DNA from: Aurantimonas sp. HBX-1
GTDB lineage: Bacteria > Pseudomonadota > Alphaproteobacteria > Rhizobiales > Rhizobiaceae
Reading direction: 5' to 3'
Assembly (NCBI RefSeq): GCF_021391535.1
Contig: NZ_CP090066.1
Coordinates: forward strand, 124,001-188,000
Length of the DNA: 64,000 nt
Translations under genes and position numbers: made by a program
Shown here: piece by piece, positions 10,071 through 20,278 of the stretch
Numbering within the stretch: position 1 is the first letter of the stretch
Layout of the letters: each line of letters begins with the position of its first letter
Notes under the pieces: model-generated
What the model saw: the letters and a program-made list of their open reading frames with translations, nothing else
The model's database searches: none
Told to the model about the DNA's origin: nothing

Positions 10071-11030
10071 ATGGCCTACCGATTCGACCTCGCTGCCCCG
10101 TTCGATGCGGAGGTCCGCCGCATCGCCGGCGAGCAGATCCGCAAGGCGGAGAAGGAACTCTCCGACCCCGCGGGCGACCAGCACGAAGCCGTCCACGATG
10201 TCCGCAAGCGGCTGAAGAAGCTGCGCGGCCTGCTCCGGTTGGTGCGCGACGCAAGGCCGAAATTCTACGCCAAGGAAAATGCCCGCTTCCGCGACATGGC
10301 CCGGGCGCTGTCGGGCGTGCGGGACCGCGCTGCCCTGGTCGAATCGCTCGACGCGCTGCAGGCCCGCTACAAGGACGAGGAAGCAGGCGAGGCGTTCGAG
10401 CCGATCCGGCAGCATCTGATCGCGCAACGCGAGACGGCGTCCGCCGCCGATCTCGCCCCGGCCATCGAGGCGACGCTGCGCAATCTCGCCGAGGCGCGCA
10501 GCCGGCTCGACGCCTTCGCGGTCGGCAAGAAGAACAAAGCGGGCGACGCCGCCGCCATCGTCGCCAGCGGCTTTGCCCGCATTGCGGGTCAGGCGCGCGT
10601 CGAAATCAGCGACGCCGAAAAGCGCGGGGAGGCGTCGATCTTCCATGATCTGCGCAAGCGCGCCAAATACCATTCGATGCATCTGAAGCTGCTCGGACCG
10701 CTGTGGCCGGAGGCGATGGCGCCGCTGGCGGACGCGGCAGCGGCGCTGGGCGACGATCTCGGGCTCGACCACGACTATGCCGTGCTGCAGGCGGAGATCG
10801 CGGCGGACCCCGAGCCCTTCGGCTCGCCCGACAAGGTGGCGGTGGTGCTGGCGCTGATCGAACGGCGCCAGGCGGAACTGCGCCAGGCCAGCCTCGACAG
10901 GGCGCGGCGGCTCTTCGCAGAGGATGCATCGGCGGCCGAACAGCGCATCGGCCGGCTCTGGCACGTGGCGGCGGAGCGCGCCCGGCGTGACGGCGAGCCC
11001 GCCGGGACGGGCGCGGCCGCGGTCTCCTGA
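10071..11030 (+). CDS. CHAD-domain protein
   Basis: A 319-residue CHAD (conserved histidine alpha-helical) protein. The first conserved helix pair has HEAVHDVRKRLKKLRGLLRL near residues 37-56; a second repeat contains SIFHDLRKRAKYHSMHLKLL and GDDLGLDHD. CHAD domains bind inorganic polyphosphate through lines of basic residues. The start at 10071 (MAYRFDL) is preferred over the in-frame ATG at 10065 because AAGGA then lies eight bases upstream and the N-terminus matches the family. Here CYTH and CHAD are separate neighbours; in many bacteria they are fused. Confidence 0.88.
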   Translation: MAYRFDLAAPFDAEVRRIAGEQIRKAEKELSDPAGDQHEAVHDVRKRLKKLRGLLRLVRDARPKFYAKENARFRDMARALSGVRDRAALVESLDALQARYKDEEAGEAFEPIRQHLIAQRETASAADLAPAIEATLRNLAEARSRLDAFAVGKKNKAGDAAAIVASGFARIAGQARVEISDAEKRGEASIFHDLRKRAKYHSMHLKLLGPLWPEAMAPLADAAAALGDDLGLDHDYAVLQAEIAADPEPFGSPDKVAVVLALIERRQAELRQASLDRARRLFAEDASAAEQRIGRLWHVAAERARRDGEPAGTGAAAVS

Positions 11031-11117
11031 CCCCGGCCACCGGTGGCACTGGGCGGCCATTTTCTTCCGCGACGAACGGCGCGATAAGCGAGGCCGAACA
11101 GGACGGGAGACATCCGC

Positions 11118-12326
<1,209 letters not shown>

Positions 12327-12329
12327 GCC

Positions 12330-13490
12330 TCACCAGGCGGCGCGGTAGATCGCCAGCGCATCGGCCTCGCCGACGGCGCGCGGGTTGTTGACCAGGAGGC
12401 GCTGCTGCAGCATCGCGTCCGCCGCCATGGCGGGCAGGTCCGCCTCGCCGATGCCGACGTCGCGCAGAAGCTGCGGCAGGCCGAGGCGCTGCGACAGCCC
12501 GGCCAGCGCCTCGATGAAGGCGGCGCAGCGGCCCTGCGTGCCGGGCTCGTCGGCCAAAGCCGGGAAGGCGTCGGCGGCGATCTCGGCGTAGAGGTGGGCG
12601 GCCTCCGGTGCGTTGAAGCGCAAGACATGCGGCAGGACGAGGGCATTGGAGAGGCCGTGCGGGACGTGGAAGCGGCCGCCGATCGGATAGGCCAGTGCGT
12701 GGACGGCGGCGACCGGCGAATTGGCGAAGGCCTGGCCGGCGAGCATCGAGCCGAGCAGCATCGCCTGGCGGGCGCTCAGATCGGCGGGGTTCGCGACGAC
12801 GGTCTCGATATGCGCGCCGAGCAGCTGCAGGGCCTGGCGGGCCAGCATGCGCGACAGCGGATTGTTGTTGGGGCTCTTCGAGGCATAGGCCTCGATGGCG
12901 TGGACCATCGCGTCGATGCCGGTGGCGGCGGTGATCGCGGCCGGCAGGCCGAGGGTCAGCTCGGCGTCGAGGACGGCGATGTCCGGCAGGATCAGCGGCG
13001 AGGAGACGCCGCGCTTCTCGTTGTCGCCGACGGTGATGATCGAGACGGGCGTGACCTCCGAGCCGGTGCCGGCGGTGGTCGGGATCAGCACCAGCGGCAG
13101 GCGCGGGCCGGCGGCGTTGCCGACGCCCCAGGCGGCGTCGAGGTCCTCGTTCGAGCCGAGCAGCAGGGCGGCGAGCTTGGCGACGTCGAGGGAGGAGCCG
13201 CCGCCGAAGCCGGCGACGCCCGTGGCGCCGGCTTCACGGCCGGCCTCGACGGCGCGCTCGAGCGTCGTGCGCTTCGGGTCGGCCTCGACGGCGTCGAACA
13301 GCGTCACCGCCACGCCTTCGGCCTCCAGCGAAGCGATCGCCGGGGCGCCAAGGCCGAGGGCGGAGAGGCCGGGATCGGTGACGAACAGCACGCGGCCGCC
13401 GAGCCGGCCGGCGACGATGGCGCCGAGGCGCTTCGCCGCGCCGGGCGCGCAGACGATCGACGCGGTGGTGTTGAAGATGAACGGTGTCAT
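12330..13490 (-). CDS. Iron-containing alcohol dehydrogenase (type III)
   Basis: A 386-residue group III iron-dependent alcohol dehydrogenase. NAD(P)-binding GFGGGSSLDVAKL, the PTTAGTGSEVTP motif and the metal-binding region AAVHALAYPIGGRFHVPHG are clear, and the length is standard. These enzymes interconvert alcohols and aldehydes in the cytoplasm; the substrate cannot be told from sequence. The ATG at 13490 has a GGAG SD. A strong hairpin (13500-13536) lies between this gene and the SDR upstream and could influence translation of this gene. Maleylacetate-reductase-like activity is a less likely alternative. Confidence 0.9.
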   Translation of the reverse strand: MTPFIFNTTASIVCAPGAAKRLGAIVAGRLGGRVLFVTDPGLSALGLGAPAIASLEAEGVAVTLFDAVEADPKRTTLERAVEAGREAGATGVAGFGGGSSLDVAKLAALLLGSNEDLDAAWGVGNAAGPRLPLVLIPTTAGTGSEVTPVSIITVGDNEKRGVSSPLILPDIAVLDAELTLGLPAAITAATGIDAMVHAIEAYASKSPNNNPLSRMLARQALQLLGAHIETVVANPADLSARQAMLLGSMLAGQAFANSPVAAVHALAYPIGGRFHVPHGLSNALVLPHVLRFNAPEAAHLYAEIAADAFPALADEPGTQGRCAAFIEALAGLSQRLGLPQLLRDVGIGEADLPAMAADAMLQQRLLVNNPRAVGEADALAIYRAAW

Positions 13491-13499
13491 GCCTGGCTC

Positions 13500-13536
13500 C
13501 CCCATGCTCGCCCGTCTTTCTGCGGCGAGCATGGGG
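13500..13536 (-). other. Intercistronic hairpin between the SDR and alcohol dehydrogenase genes
   Basis: Arms at 13500-13512 and 13524-13536 form a perfect 13-bp inverted repeat around an 11-nt loop. It follows the SDR stop at 13552 and directly abuts the G-rich SD of the alcohol dehydrogenase gene, so it could end transcription, stabilise RNA or occlude the SD. There is no U-run. Confidence 0.55.
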
Positions 13537-13551
13537 TCCGAGGCAAGGGCG

Positions 13552-14424
13552 TCAGAGCATCGGCCGGCCGCCGGTGACCGGGATCACCGCGCCGGTGATG
13601 TAGGAGGCCTCGTCGGAGGCCAGCATCACGTAGGCGCCGGCGAGTTCCGCCGGCTGGCCGGCGCGGCCGAGCGGGGTGTTCTCGCCGAAGCTCTCGACCT
13701 TGTCTTCCGGCATGGTCGAGGGGATCAGCGGCGTCCAGATCGGCCCGGGGGCGACGGCGTTCACGCGGATGCCGCGGTCGGCGACATAACCGGCGAGGCC
13801 GGCGGTGAAGTTGGAGATGGCGCCCTTGGTCGTGGCGTAGGCGAGCAGCATCGGGGTCGGGTTCTTGGCGTTGATCGAGGAGGTGTTGATGATCGACGAA
13901 CCCGGCTTCATGTGCGGCACGGCGGCCTTCGACAGATAGAACTGGCTGTAGATGTTGGTGCGGAAGGTGACGTCCCATTCCTCGGCGGTGATGTCCTCGA
14001 TGCGCTCGAAGGTCGCCTGGTGGGCGGCGTTGTTGACCAGAATGTCGATGCGGCCGAACTCGGCGACGGTCTTCTCGACGAGGCCGATGCAGAAGGCCTC
14101 GTCCTTGATGTCGCCGGGGCAGAGCACGGCCCTGCGGCCGGCCTTCTCGACCCACTTCGCGGTCTCCCTGGCGTCGTCGTGCTCGTCCCAATAGGCGATC
14201 AGCACGTCGGCGCCTTCGCGGGCATAGGCGATGGCGACGGCGCGGCCGATGCCGGAATCGCCGCCGGTGATCAGCGCCGCGCGGCCCTCGAGCCGGCCGG
14301 AGCCGCGGTAGCTCTCCTCGCCGTGGTCGGGCTTGGGCGTCATCGCGGCGGTCTCGCCCGGCATGTCCTGCTTCTGGGAAGGCTGCGGCGGCTGCGGATG
14401 GCCGGTGGTCGGATCGGTGGTCAT
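13552..14424 (-). CDS. SDR-family oxidoreductase (YhdF/YgeH-like, ~290 aa)
   Basis: A 290-residue classical-type short-chain dehydrogenase. A Pro/Gln-rich ~45-residue N-terminal extension precedes the Rossmann motif TGGDSGIGRAVA. The NNAA motif, catalytic Ser in NTSSINA and YATTK (Tyr-x-x-x-Lys) are present, and the C-terminal PVTGGRPML is typical. The EESYRGSGRLEGR segment before the Rossmann fold marks the subgroup often annotated as general-stress or glucose-dehydrogenase-like SDRs. The substrate is unknown. The start at 14424 is the best ATG in this frame. Confidence 0.88.
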   Translation of the reverse strand: MTTDPTTGHPQPPQPSQKQDMPGETAAMTPKPDHGEESYRGSGRLEGRAALITGGDSGIGRAVAIAYAREGADVLIAYWDEHDDARETAKWVEKAGRRAVLCPGDIKDEAFCIGLVEKTVAEFGRIDILVNNAAHQATFERIEDITAEEWDVTFRTNIYSQFYLSKAAVPHMKPGSSIINTSSINAKNPTPMLLAYATTKGAISNFTAGLAGYVADRGIRVNAVAPGPIWTPLIPSTMPEDKVESFGENTPLGRAGQPAELAGAYVMLASDEASYITGAVIPVTGGRPML

Positions 14425-14543
14425 GGGATGGCTCCGTCGGAATGCGTCGGCCCGGCGCGTCGCTGCGGGCCTGCTCCCCCGGTCAATCCCGGCCGTTGCC
14501 ATGTGTTCCCGGCGGCTTGCGTAGCCGCCACCCGGCCGCCCGG

Positions 14544-17183
14544 TCAGGCGTCGGCGGGGACGCCAGCAGCATCGACGATCGCCTGGATCTCGCCGCGGCA
14601 GGAGCCGCAATTAGTGCCGGCCCCGAGCCGGGCGCCGATCTCGGCGACGCTGCCGGCCCCGGCGGCGACCGCGCGGGCGATGTCGTTGCATCCGACGGCG
14701 AAGCAGGAGCAGACGATGGCGCCCGGATCGGGCCGGCCATTGCCCGGACGGCCGGCGAGGATGCCGGCCCGCGCCCGCGGCTCGAACGGGGCGGCGGTCA
14801 GGAGCGAGCATGCGAAAGCCCGCGAGACGGCGACCGGCCCGCGCGCCAGCCACAGCGCGCCGGCGAGGCGGCCTTCCTCGAAGGCGGCGAAGCCGTGCGC
14901 GCCGGTGCGGCGGTCCTCGCGCACGACGGTGTCCGGGCCGATGAGCGCGCAAGCGAGCGAGGCGGGATCCGCCTCGCCCCGCCCGGCGAGCTCGACGCGC
15001 CAGCCGCCCTCGGTGCGCGCCATCGCGACATAGTCGGCGAGCCGGGGGTCGGGCCGGGCCCGCAGCACGGCGAAGCCGTGCCAGCGTGCCGGAAAGCGCG
15101 CCAGTGCGGCGGCCGTCGCCTTCAGCGCCGGCTGGCCGGAATGCGGGTCCCGGGCCGGATGGACGAGCGGGCCGATCCGCCCGGCGGGGGCGAATTCTTC
15201 CGTCCAGTGCATCGGCGCGAACAGCGCGCCGCGTGCCTGCCGGTCGGTGACCAGCGCCCGCAGCACCGCGCTGCCATGGGCGGTGGTGACGGTCGCCAGG
15301 TCGGCGTCGGCGATGCCGTGCGCTTCGGCGTCCGCCGGATGGATCTCGACGAAGGGCTCGGCGATGTGCGCCGACAGGCGCGGCGAGCGTCCGGTGCGGG
15401 TCATGGTGTGCCAGTGGTCGCGCACCCGCCCGGTGTTGAGCACGAAGGGGGCGGCGATCGGCGCCGCCGGGGTGATGGCGACGAGGCGGGCGCGGCCGTC
15501 CGGGGTGAAGAAGCGGCCGTCGCCGAAGAAGCGTTCGGTCGTCCCGCCATCGGCGCGCACAGGCCAGCGCGTCGGCGCGAGCGCGGCGTAGCCTGCCGCG
15601 CCGAGGCCGGCGAGGCCGGAAATGTCGAAGTCGCGACGCCCGTCGTTCCCGACGCCCGAGAGCCTTGCGTGCTCGTCGAAGATCGCCGCCGGCCCGTCAT
15701 GGTCGAAGCCGGCGTCGAACCCCATGCGCCGGGCGACGGCGGCGAGGGCCCACCAGTCCGGCCTTGCCTCGCCCGGCGGCGCGAGGAAGGCGCGTTGGCG
15801 CGAGATGCGGCGTTCGGAATTGGTGACCGTGCCGTCCTTCTCGCCCCAGCCGAGCGCCGGCAGCGTCACGTGCGCGAAGGGCAGGGTGTCGGTGCCCTCG
15901 ACGATGTCGGAGACGACGACGAAGGGGCAGCGGCCAAGCGCCTCGCGCACCCGGCCGGCATCCGGCATCGACACGACCGGGTTGGTGCCGAGGATCCAGA
16001 GCGCCTTGATGCGGCCGTCATGCACCGCCTTGAAGAGTTCGACGGCCTTGAGGCCCGGCCGGGTGGCGAGGTTCGGCGCCTGCCAGAAGCTGCCGACGAT
16101 GCGGCGGTGGTCGGGATCGGCGAGATCCATGTGGGCGGCGAGCATGTTGGCCATGCCGCCGACCTCGCGCCCGCCCATGGCGTTCGGCTGGCCGGTGACC
16201 GAGAACGGCCCCATGCCAGGCCGGCCGATGCGGCCGGTCGCCAGATGGCAGTTGACGATGGCGCCGACCTTGTCGGTGCCCGACGCGGACTGGTTCACGC
16301 CCTGGCTGTAGACGGTGACGACCTTCGGCGTCGCCGCGAAGAGGTCGAAGAAGCGGCCGATGTCCGCCGGCGCGAGGCCGGTGGAGGCCGCCAGCGTCGC
16401 CTCGTCGATCGCCGCGCCGGCGAGCGCCTCGGCGAGCCCTTCCGTGTGCTCGGCGACGAAGGCCGCGTCGAGCGCGCCGGCGCGCGCCAGATGCGAAAGC
16501 AGGCCGCAGAACAGCGCGGTGTCGCCGTCGGCGCGGATCGGCAGATGCCAGTCGGCGATGCTGCAGGTGGCGGTCCGGCGCGGATCGACGACGACGATTC
16601 GCATCTGCGGCCGTGCCGCCCTGGCGGCGGCGATGCGCTGGAACAGCACGGGGTGGCACCAGGCAAGGTTGGAGCCGACGAGGACGAGGAGGTCGGCGGC
16701 CTCGAGATCCTCGTAGGTGCCGGGCACGGTGTCGGCGCCGAAGGCGCGCTGGTGGCCGGCGACCGAGGAGGCCATGCAGAGGCGGGAATTGGTGTCGATA
16801 TTGGCCGAGCCGAGGAAGCCCTTCATCAGCTTGTTGGCGACGTAGTAATCCTCGGTGAGCAGTTGGCCGGAGCCGTAGATCGCGACGCTGTCCGGCCCGT
16901 GATCCGCGATCGTCGCGGCGAAGCGGTCCGCAATCAGGCCTACCGCCGCGTCCCAGCTGGCGGGCCGCCCGCCGATCGCCGGCCGCAGAAGCCGGGCTTC
17001 CGGGCCGAGCGTCTCGCCGAGCGCCGAGCCCTTCGAGCAGAGCCGGCCGAAATTCGCCGGATGCTCCGGGTCGCCGGCGATCGCCACCGAACCGTCCGGG
17101 CGCGGCGCCGCCAGCACCCCGCAGCCGACGCCGCAATAGGGACAGGTCGTGCGGGTCGGCGGCGCGGTCGGCGCGACGTTCAA
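14544..17183 (-). CDS. nasA: Assimilatory nitrate reductase catalytic subunit
   Basis: An 879-residue NasA-type molybdoenzyme that reduces nitrate to nitrite in the cytoplasm. The N-terminal [4Fe-4S] site is Cys14, Cys17, Cys21 and Cys49 (TCPYCGVGCGV then RLCSKGS). Mo-bisMGD-binding segments follow (SQGVNQSASGTDKV, GRPGMGPFSVTGQPNAMGGREVGG, LGTNPVVSMPD). The C-terminal ~60 residues form a BFD-like [2Fe-2S] domain (IVCSCFAVGC ... NCGSCRGEI), present in the longer NasA type. The apparent start is TTG at 17183, with GGAG eight bases upstream, four bases after the nirD stop. It is the last gene of the nitrate assimilation operon. Confidence 0.95.
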   Translation of the reverse strand: MNVAPTAPPTRTTCPYCGVGCGVLAAPRPDGSVAIAGDPEHPANFGRLCSKGSALGETLGPEARLLRPAIGGRPASWDAAVGLIADRFAATIADHGPDSVAIYGSGQLLTEDYYVANKLMKGFLGSANIDTNSRLCMASSVAGHQRAFGADTVPGTYEDLEAADLLVLVGSNLAWCHPVLFQRIAAARAARPQMRIVVVDPRRTATCSIADWHLPIRADGDTALFCGLLSHLARAGALDAAFVAEHTEGLAEALAGAAIDEATLAASTGLAPADIGRFFDLFAATPKVVTVYSQGVNQSASGTDKVGAIVNCHLATGRIGRPGMGPFSVTGQPNAMGGREVGGMANMLAAHMDLADPDHRRIVGSFWQAPNLATRPGLKAVELFKAVHDGRIKALWILGTNPVVSMPDAGRVREALGRCPFVVVSDIVEGTDTLPFAHVTLPALGWGEKDGTVTNSERRISRQRAFLAPPGEARPDWWALAAVARRMGFDAGFDHDGPAAIFDEHARLSGVGNDGRRDFDISGLAGLGAAGYAALAPTRWPVRADGGTTERFFGDGRFFTPDGRARLVAITPAAPIAAPFVLNTGRVRDHWHTMTRTGRSPRLSAHIAEPFVEIHPADAEAHGIADADLATVTTAHGSAVLRALVTDRQARGALFAPMHWTEEFAPAGRIGPLVHPARDPHSGQPALKATAAALARFPARWHGFAVLRARPDPRLADYVAMARTEGGWRVELAGRGEADPASLACALIGPDTVVREDRRTGAHGFAAFEEGRLAGALWLARGPVAVSRAFACSLLTAAPFEPRARAGILAGRPGNGRPDPGAIVCSCFAVGCNDIARAVAAGAGSVAEIGARLGAGTNCGSCRGEIQAIVDAAGVPADA

Positions 17184-17187
17184 GGCG

Positions 17188-17631
17188 CTACTCCGCCGCC
17201 TGGCCGTAGGCCGAAGTCGCCTCGATCTCTAGCTCGATCGCCAGGGTGGCCGGATCGAGCCGGAGCTGGAAGCTGCGGACGGCGCCGGTATCCGGCCCCT
17301 GCACCAGCCCGTCGCGCAGCGAGATGACCTGGTTGTGCAGCGGACAGGTCACCGCGGCGCCGTGGACGATGCCCTGGCTGAGCGGACCGCCGCGATGCGG
17401 GCAGCGGTCCTCCAGCGCGAACACCTCGTTGGCCTCGGTGCGGAAGACCGCGATGCGGCCGAGCGGCGAGTTCACGCAGCGCGCGCCGCGGCGCGGAATG
17501 TCGTCGAGATGGCCGATCCGCACGAAGCGCGGCAGGTGGCCCATGCCGGCGGCCGGCTCGGCAGCGGCGGGCGCACCGGCGCCGGCCGGGGCGACGACGG
17601 CGAGCGGCAGGCCTTCTCCCATGCGCGCCAT
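17188..17631 (-). CDS. nirD: Nitrite reductase small subunit (Rieske-type NirD)
   Basis: A 147-residue NirD with the Rieske [2Fe-2S] signature: RCPHRGGPLSQG and CPLHNQVISLRDG. It partners NirB in NADH-dependent assimilatory nitrite reduction. About 35 Ala/Pro-rich residues precede the domain. The start overlaps the nirB stop by one base (TGATG), so translation is coupled; an in-frame ATG three codons later is an alternative. Confidence 0.94.
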   Translation of the reverse strand: MARMGEGLPLAVVAPAGAGAPAAAEPAAGMGHLPRFVRIGHLDDIPRRGARCVNSPLGRIAVFRTEANEVFALEDRCPHRGGPLSQGIVHGAAVTCPLHNQVISLRDGLVQGPDTGAVRSFQLRLDPATLAIELEIEATSAYGQAAE

Positions 17632-20084
17632 CACTCGGCCGCCTCGCGCAGTCCGAGCTCGGCCATCGGGCGGAACTCGTGCGCCGCCACGCGGCCGCTG
17701 GCGCGCTCGGCCCAGGGGTCCTTCTGGCTGAAGGACTGCGAGTGGCGGAAGCGCTCGAAATAGGCGAGCCGCTTCTCCCGGTCCTCGACCACCGCGGCGC
17801 GGATGCTCTCCATGCCGACGCGCTTCAGCCATTTGTACATGCGCTCGAGATAGTGGCCCTGCTCGCGGTAGAGCTGCGTCAGCGCCACGATCACCTCCAG
17901 CGCCTCCTCCTCGGTCGCGACATGGCAGAGGACTTCCGTACCCTTGATGTCGAGGCCGGCGGCGCCGGCGAAATGGATGTCGTAGCCGGAGTCGACGCAG
18001 ATGACGCCGACATCCTTGCAGGTCGCCTCGGCGCAGTTCCGCGGGCAGCCGGAGACCGCCATCTTGACCTTGGCGGGGGTCCAGGAGCCCCACATGAACT
18101 TCTCGATCCTGATGCCGAGGCCGGTCGAATCCTGCGTGCCGAAGCGGCACCAGTCGGTGCCGACGCAGGTCTTCACGGTGCGCAGGCCCTTGGCGTAGGC
18201 GGCGCCGGAGACCATGCCGGCGGCCCCGAGATCCGCCCAGACGGCGGGCAGGTCCTCCTTCTTCACGCCCAGCATGTCGATGCGCTGGCCGCCGGTGCAC
18301 TTCACCGCGGGGATCTGGAACTTGTCGACGACGTCGGCGATGGCGCGCAGCTCGGCGGCGGTGGTCATGCCGCCCCACATGCGCGGCACGACGGAATAGG
18401 TGCCGTCCTTCTGGATGTTGGCGTGGACGCGCTCGTTGATGAAGCGGCTCTGCTTGTCGTCGACATATTCGCCGGGCCACTCGGCGATCAGGTAGTAGTT
18501 CAGCGCCGGCCGGCATTTCGCGCAGCCGCAGGAAGTCTTCCACTGCAGCTCCTGCATCACCGCCGGGATCGACTTCAGCGCCTTGGCGACGATCAGCCGG
18601 CGGACGTCGCCATGGCCGAGATCGGTGCACGGGCAGATCGGCTTGACCGCCGTCGGGTTGAAGGCGGCGCCCAGCGTCAGGCTCATCAGCTGCTCGACGA
18701 GGCCGGTACAGCTGCCGCAGGAGGACGAGGCCTTGGTGTAGGCCCGCACGTCGTCGATCGTGGTGAGGCCCCCGGCGACGATGGCGCCGGTGATCTTGCC
18801 CTTGCAGACGCCGTTGCAGCCGCAGATTTCCGCATCATCCGGCAAGGCTGCAACGGCCGCCATAGGGTCCAGGGGGGCGCCCCCCTGGTAGGACTGGCCG
18901 AAGATCAGGGTATCGCGCATGGCCGAGACGTCGGCGCCCTTCTTCAGAAGGTCGCCGAACCAGCCGCCATCGGCCGTCTCCCCATAAAGGACCGCGCCGA
19001 GGATGCGGTTGTCCTTCAGCACGAGGCGCTTGTAGACGCCGGCGGCGGCATCGCGCAGCACGATCTCGTCGCGGCCTTCGCCGTCGGCGAAATCGCCGAC
19101 CGAATAGAGGTCGATGCCGGTGACCTTCAGCTTGGTCGGCGTGTCGGAGTGGGCAAAACCCTTGCCCGGCGCGCCGGCCAGGCTGCGGGCCGCGACCTCC
19201 GCCATCTGGTAGAGCGGGGCGACGAGGCCGTAGACGCGGCCCCCGATCTCGGCGCATTCGCCGAGCGCCAGGATGGCGGGGTCGGACGTCGCCATCTGCG
19301 CGTCGACGAGGATGCCGCGCCCGACGGCAATTCCGGCGTCGCGCGCCAGGTCCGCCGACGGCCTGATGCCGGCGGCCATGACGACGAGGCCCGCCTCGAT
19401 GATCCGCCCGTCCGCGAGTTCGACGCCCTCGACCCTCGTCTCGCCGCGGATAGCCCGGGTGGTCGCGCCGGTGATCACCTCGATGCCGCGCTTCTCGAGC
19501 GCCTTCTGCAGCAGGTAGCCGGCGGCCGGATCAAGCTGGCGCTCCATCAGGGTCGGCATCAGATGCACGACGCTGACCGCCATGCCCTGCGCCCTCAGCC
19601 CGGCGGCGGCCTCGAGGCCGAGCAGCCCGCCGCCGATGACCACCGCCTTCACCCCGGCCTGCGCCGCCAGGATCATCGCCTCGACGTCGTCGAGGTCGCG
19701 GTAGGAGAGGACGCCGGCGAGGTCCTTGCCGGGCACCGGCAGGATGAAGGGCGAGGAGCCGGTGGCGATGACCAGCCGGTCATAGGGCTCGGTGACGCCG
19801 TGGCTGGAGGTCACGGTCTTCGCCACGCGGTCGATGGCGACGATGCGGTGGCCCTTGTAGAGGGTGATGCCGTTGGCGACGTACCAGCCGTCGCCGTGGA
19901 TGACGATCTCCTCGAAGCGCTTCTCGCCGGACAGGACCGGGGAGAGCATGATGCGGTCGTAATTGACCCGCGGCTCGGCGTTGAAGATCGTCACCCGGAA
20001 GCGGCCGGGGGCCAGCTCGAACAGGTGCTCCAGCATGCGCCCGGGGGCCATGCCGTTGCCGATGATGACGAGTCTTTCGGTCAT
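17631..20084 (-). CDS. nirB: NADH-dependent nitrite reductase large subunit
   Basis: An 817-residue NirB. The order is an N-terminal FAD/NAD(P)H module (VIIGNGMAPGRMLEHL; VVIGGGLLGLEAA), a BFD-like [2Fe-2S] region (CGCNGVCKGKITGAI ... CGSCTGL), then the sulfite/nitrite reductase ferredoxin-like and siroheme/[4Fe-4S] domain (CVGTDWCRFGTQDS; VSGCPRNCAEATCKD). It reduces nitrite to ammonium in the cytoplasm together with NirD. GGGAG precedes the ATG. It lies between the nitrate importer genes and nirD-nasA in one minus-strand unit. Confidence 0.96.
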   Translation of the reverse strand: MTERLVIIGNGMAPGRMLEHLFELAPGRFRVTIFNAEPRVNYDRIMLSPVLSGEKRFEEIVIHGDGWYVANGITLYKGHRIVAIDRVAKTVTSSHGVTEPYDRLVIATGSSPFILPVPGKDLAGVLSYRDLDDVEAMILAAQAGVKAVVIGGGLLGLEAAAGLRAQGMAVSVVHLMPTLMERQLDPAAGYLLQKALEKRGIEVITGATTRAIRGETRVEGVELADGRIIEAGLVVMAAGIRPSADLARDAGIAVGRGILVDAQMATSDPAILALGECAEIGGRVYGLVAPLYQMAEVAARSLAGAPGKGFAHSDTPTKLKVTGIDLYSVGDFADGEGRDEIVLRDAAAGVYKRLVLKDNRILGAVLYGETADGGWFGDLLKKGADVSAMRDTLIFGQSYQGGAPLDPMAAVAALPDDAEICGCNGVCKGKITGAIVAGGLTTIDDVRAYTKASSSCGSCTGLVEQLMSLTLGAAFNPTAVKPICPCTDLGHGDVRRLIVAKALKSIPAVMQELQWKTSCGCAKCRPALNYYLIAEWPGEYVDDKQSRFINERVHANIQKDGTYSVVPRMWGGMTTAAELRAIADVVDKFQIPAVKCTGGQRIDMLGVKKEDLPAVWADLGAAGMVSGAAYAKGLRTVKTCVGTDWCRFGTQDSTGLGIRIEKFMWGSWTPAKVKMAVSGCPRNCAEATCKDVGVICVDSGYDIHFAGAAGLDIKGTEVLCHVATEEEALEVIVALTQLYREQGHYLERMYKWLKRVGMESIRAAVVEDREKRLAYFERFRHSQSFSQKDPWAERASGRVAAHEFRPMAELGLREAAE

Positions 20085-20278
20085 GTCGGGTATCTCCCGG
20101 ACGGTGATGCGACAGCGCGGCTGTCATGGCGGTCCCATCGCCCGGGGCCGGTTGTCCGGCGGCCTCGGGATGCTGGGGATCGGCGGCTTCGGCAGCGCTG
20201 GCGAAGCAGGGTGTCGGGCACTTGCGACCCGCGTCCCGAGCGCGTCGGCGGACGAGGCGCGGCGACGGCGGAACGCGC

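Noticed and set aside
14442..17327. 961-codon plus-strand open frame opposite nasA
   Set aside because: Antisense to nasA, which has all its catalytic motifs; the antisense product is Arg/Gly/Ala-rich with no motif.
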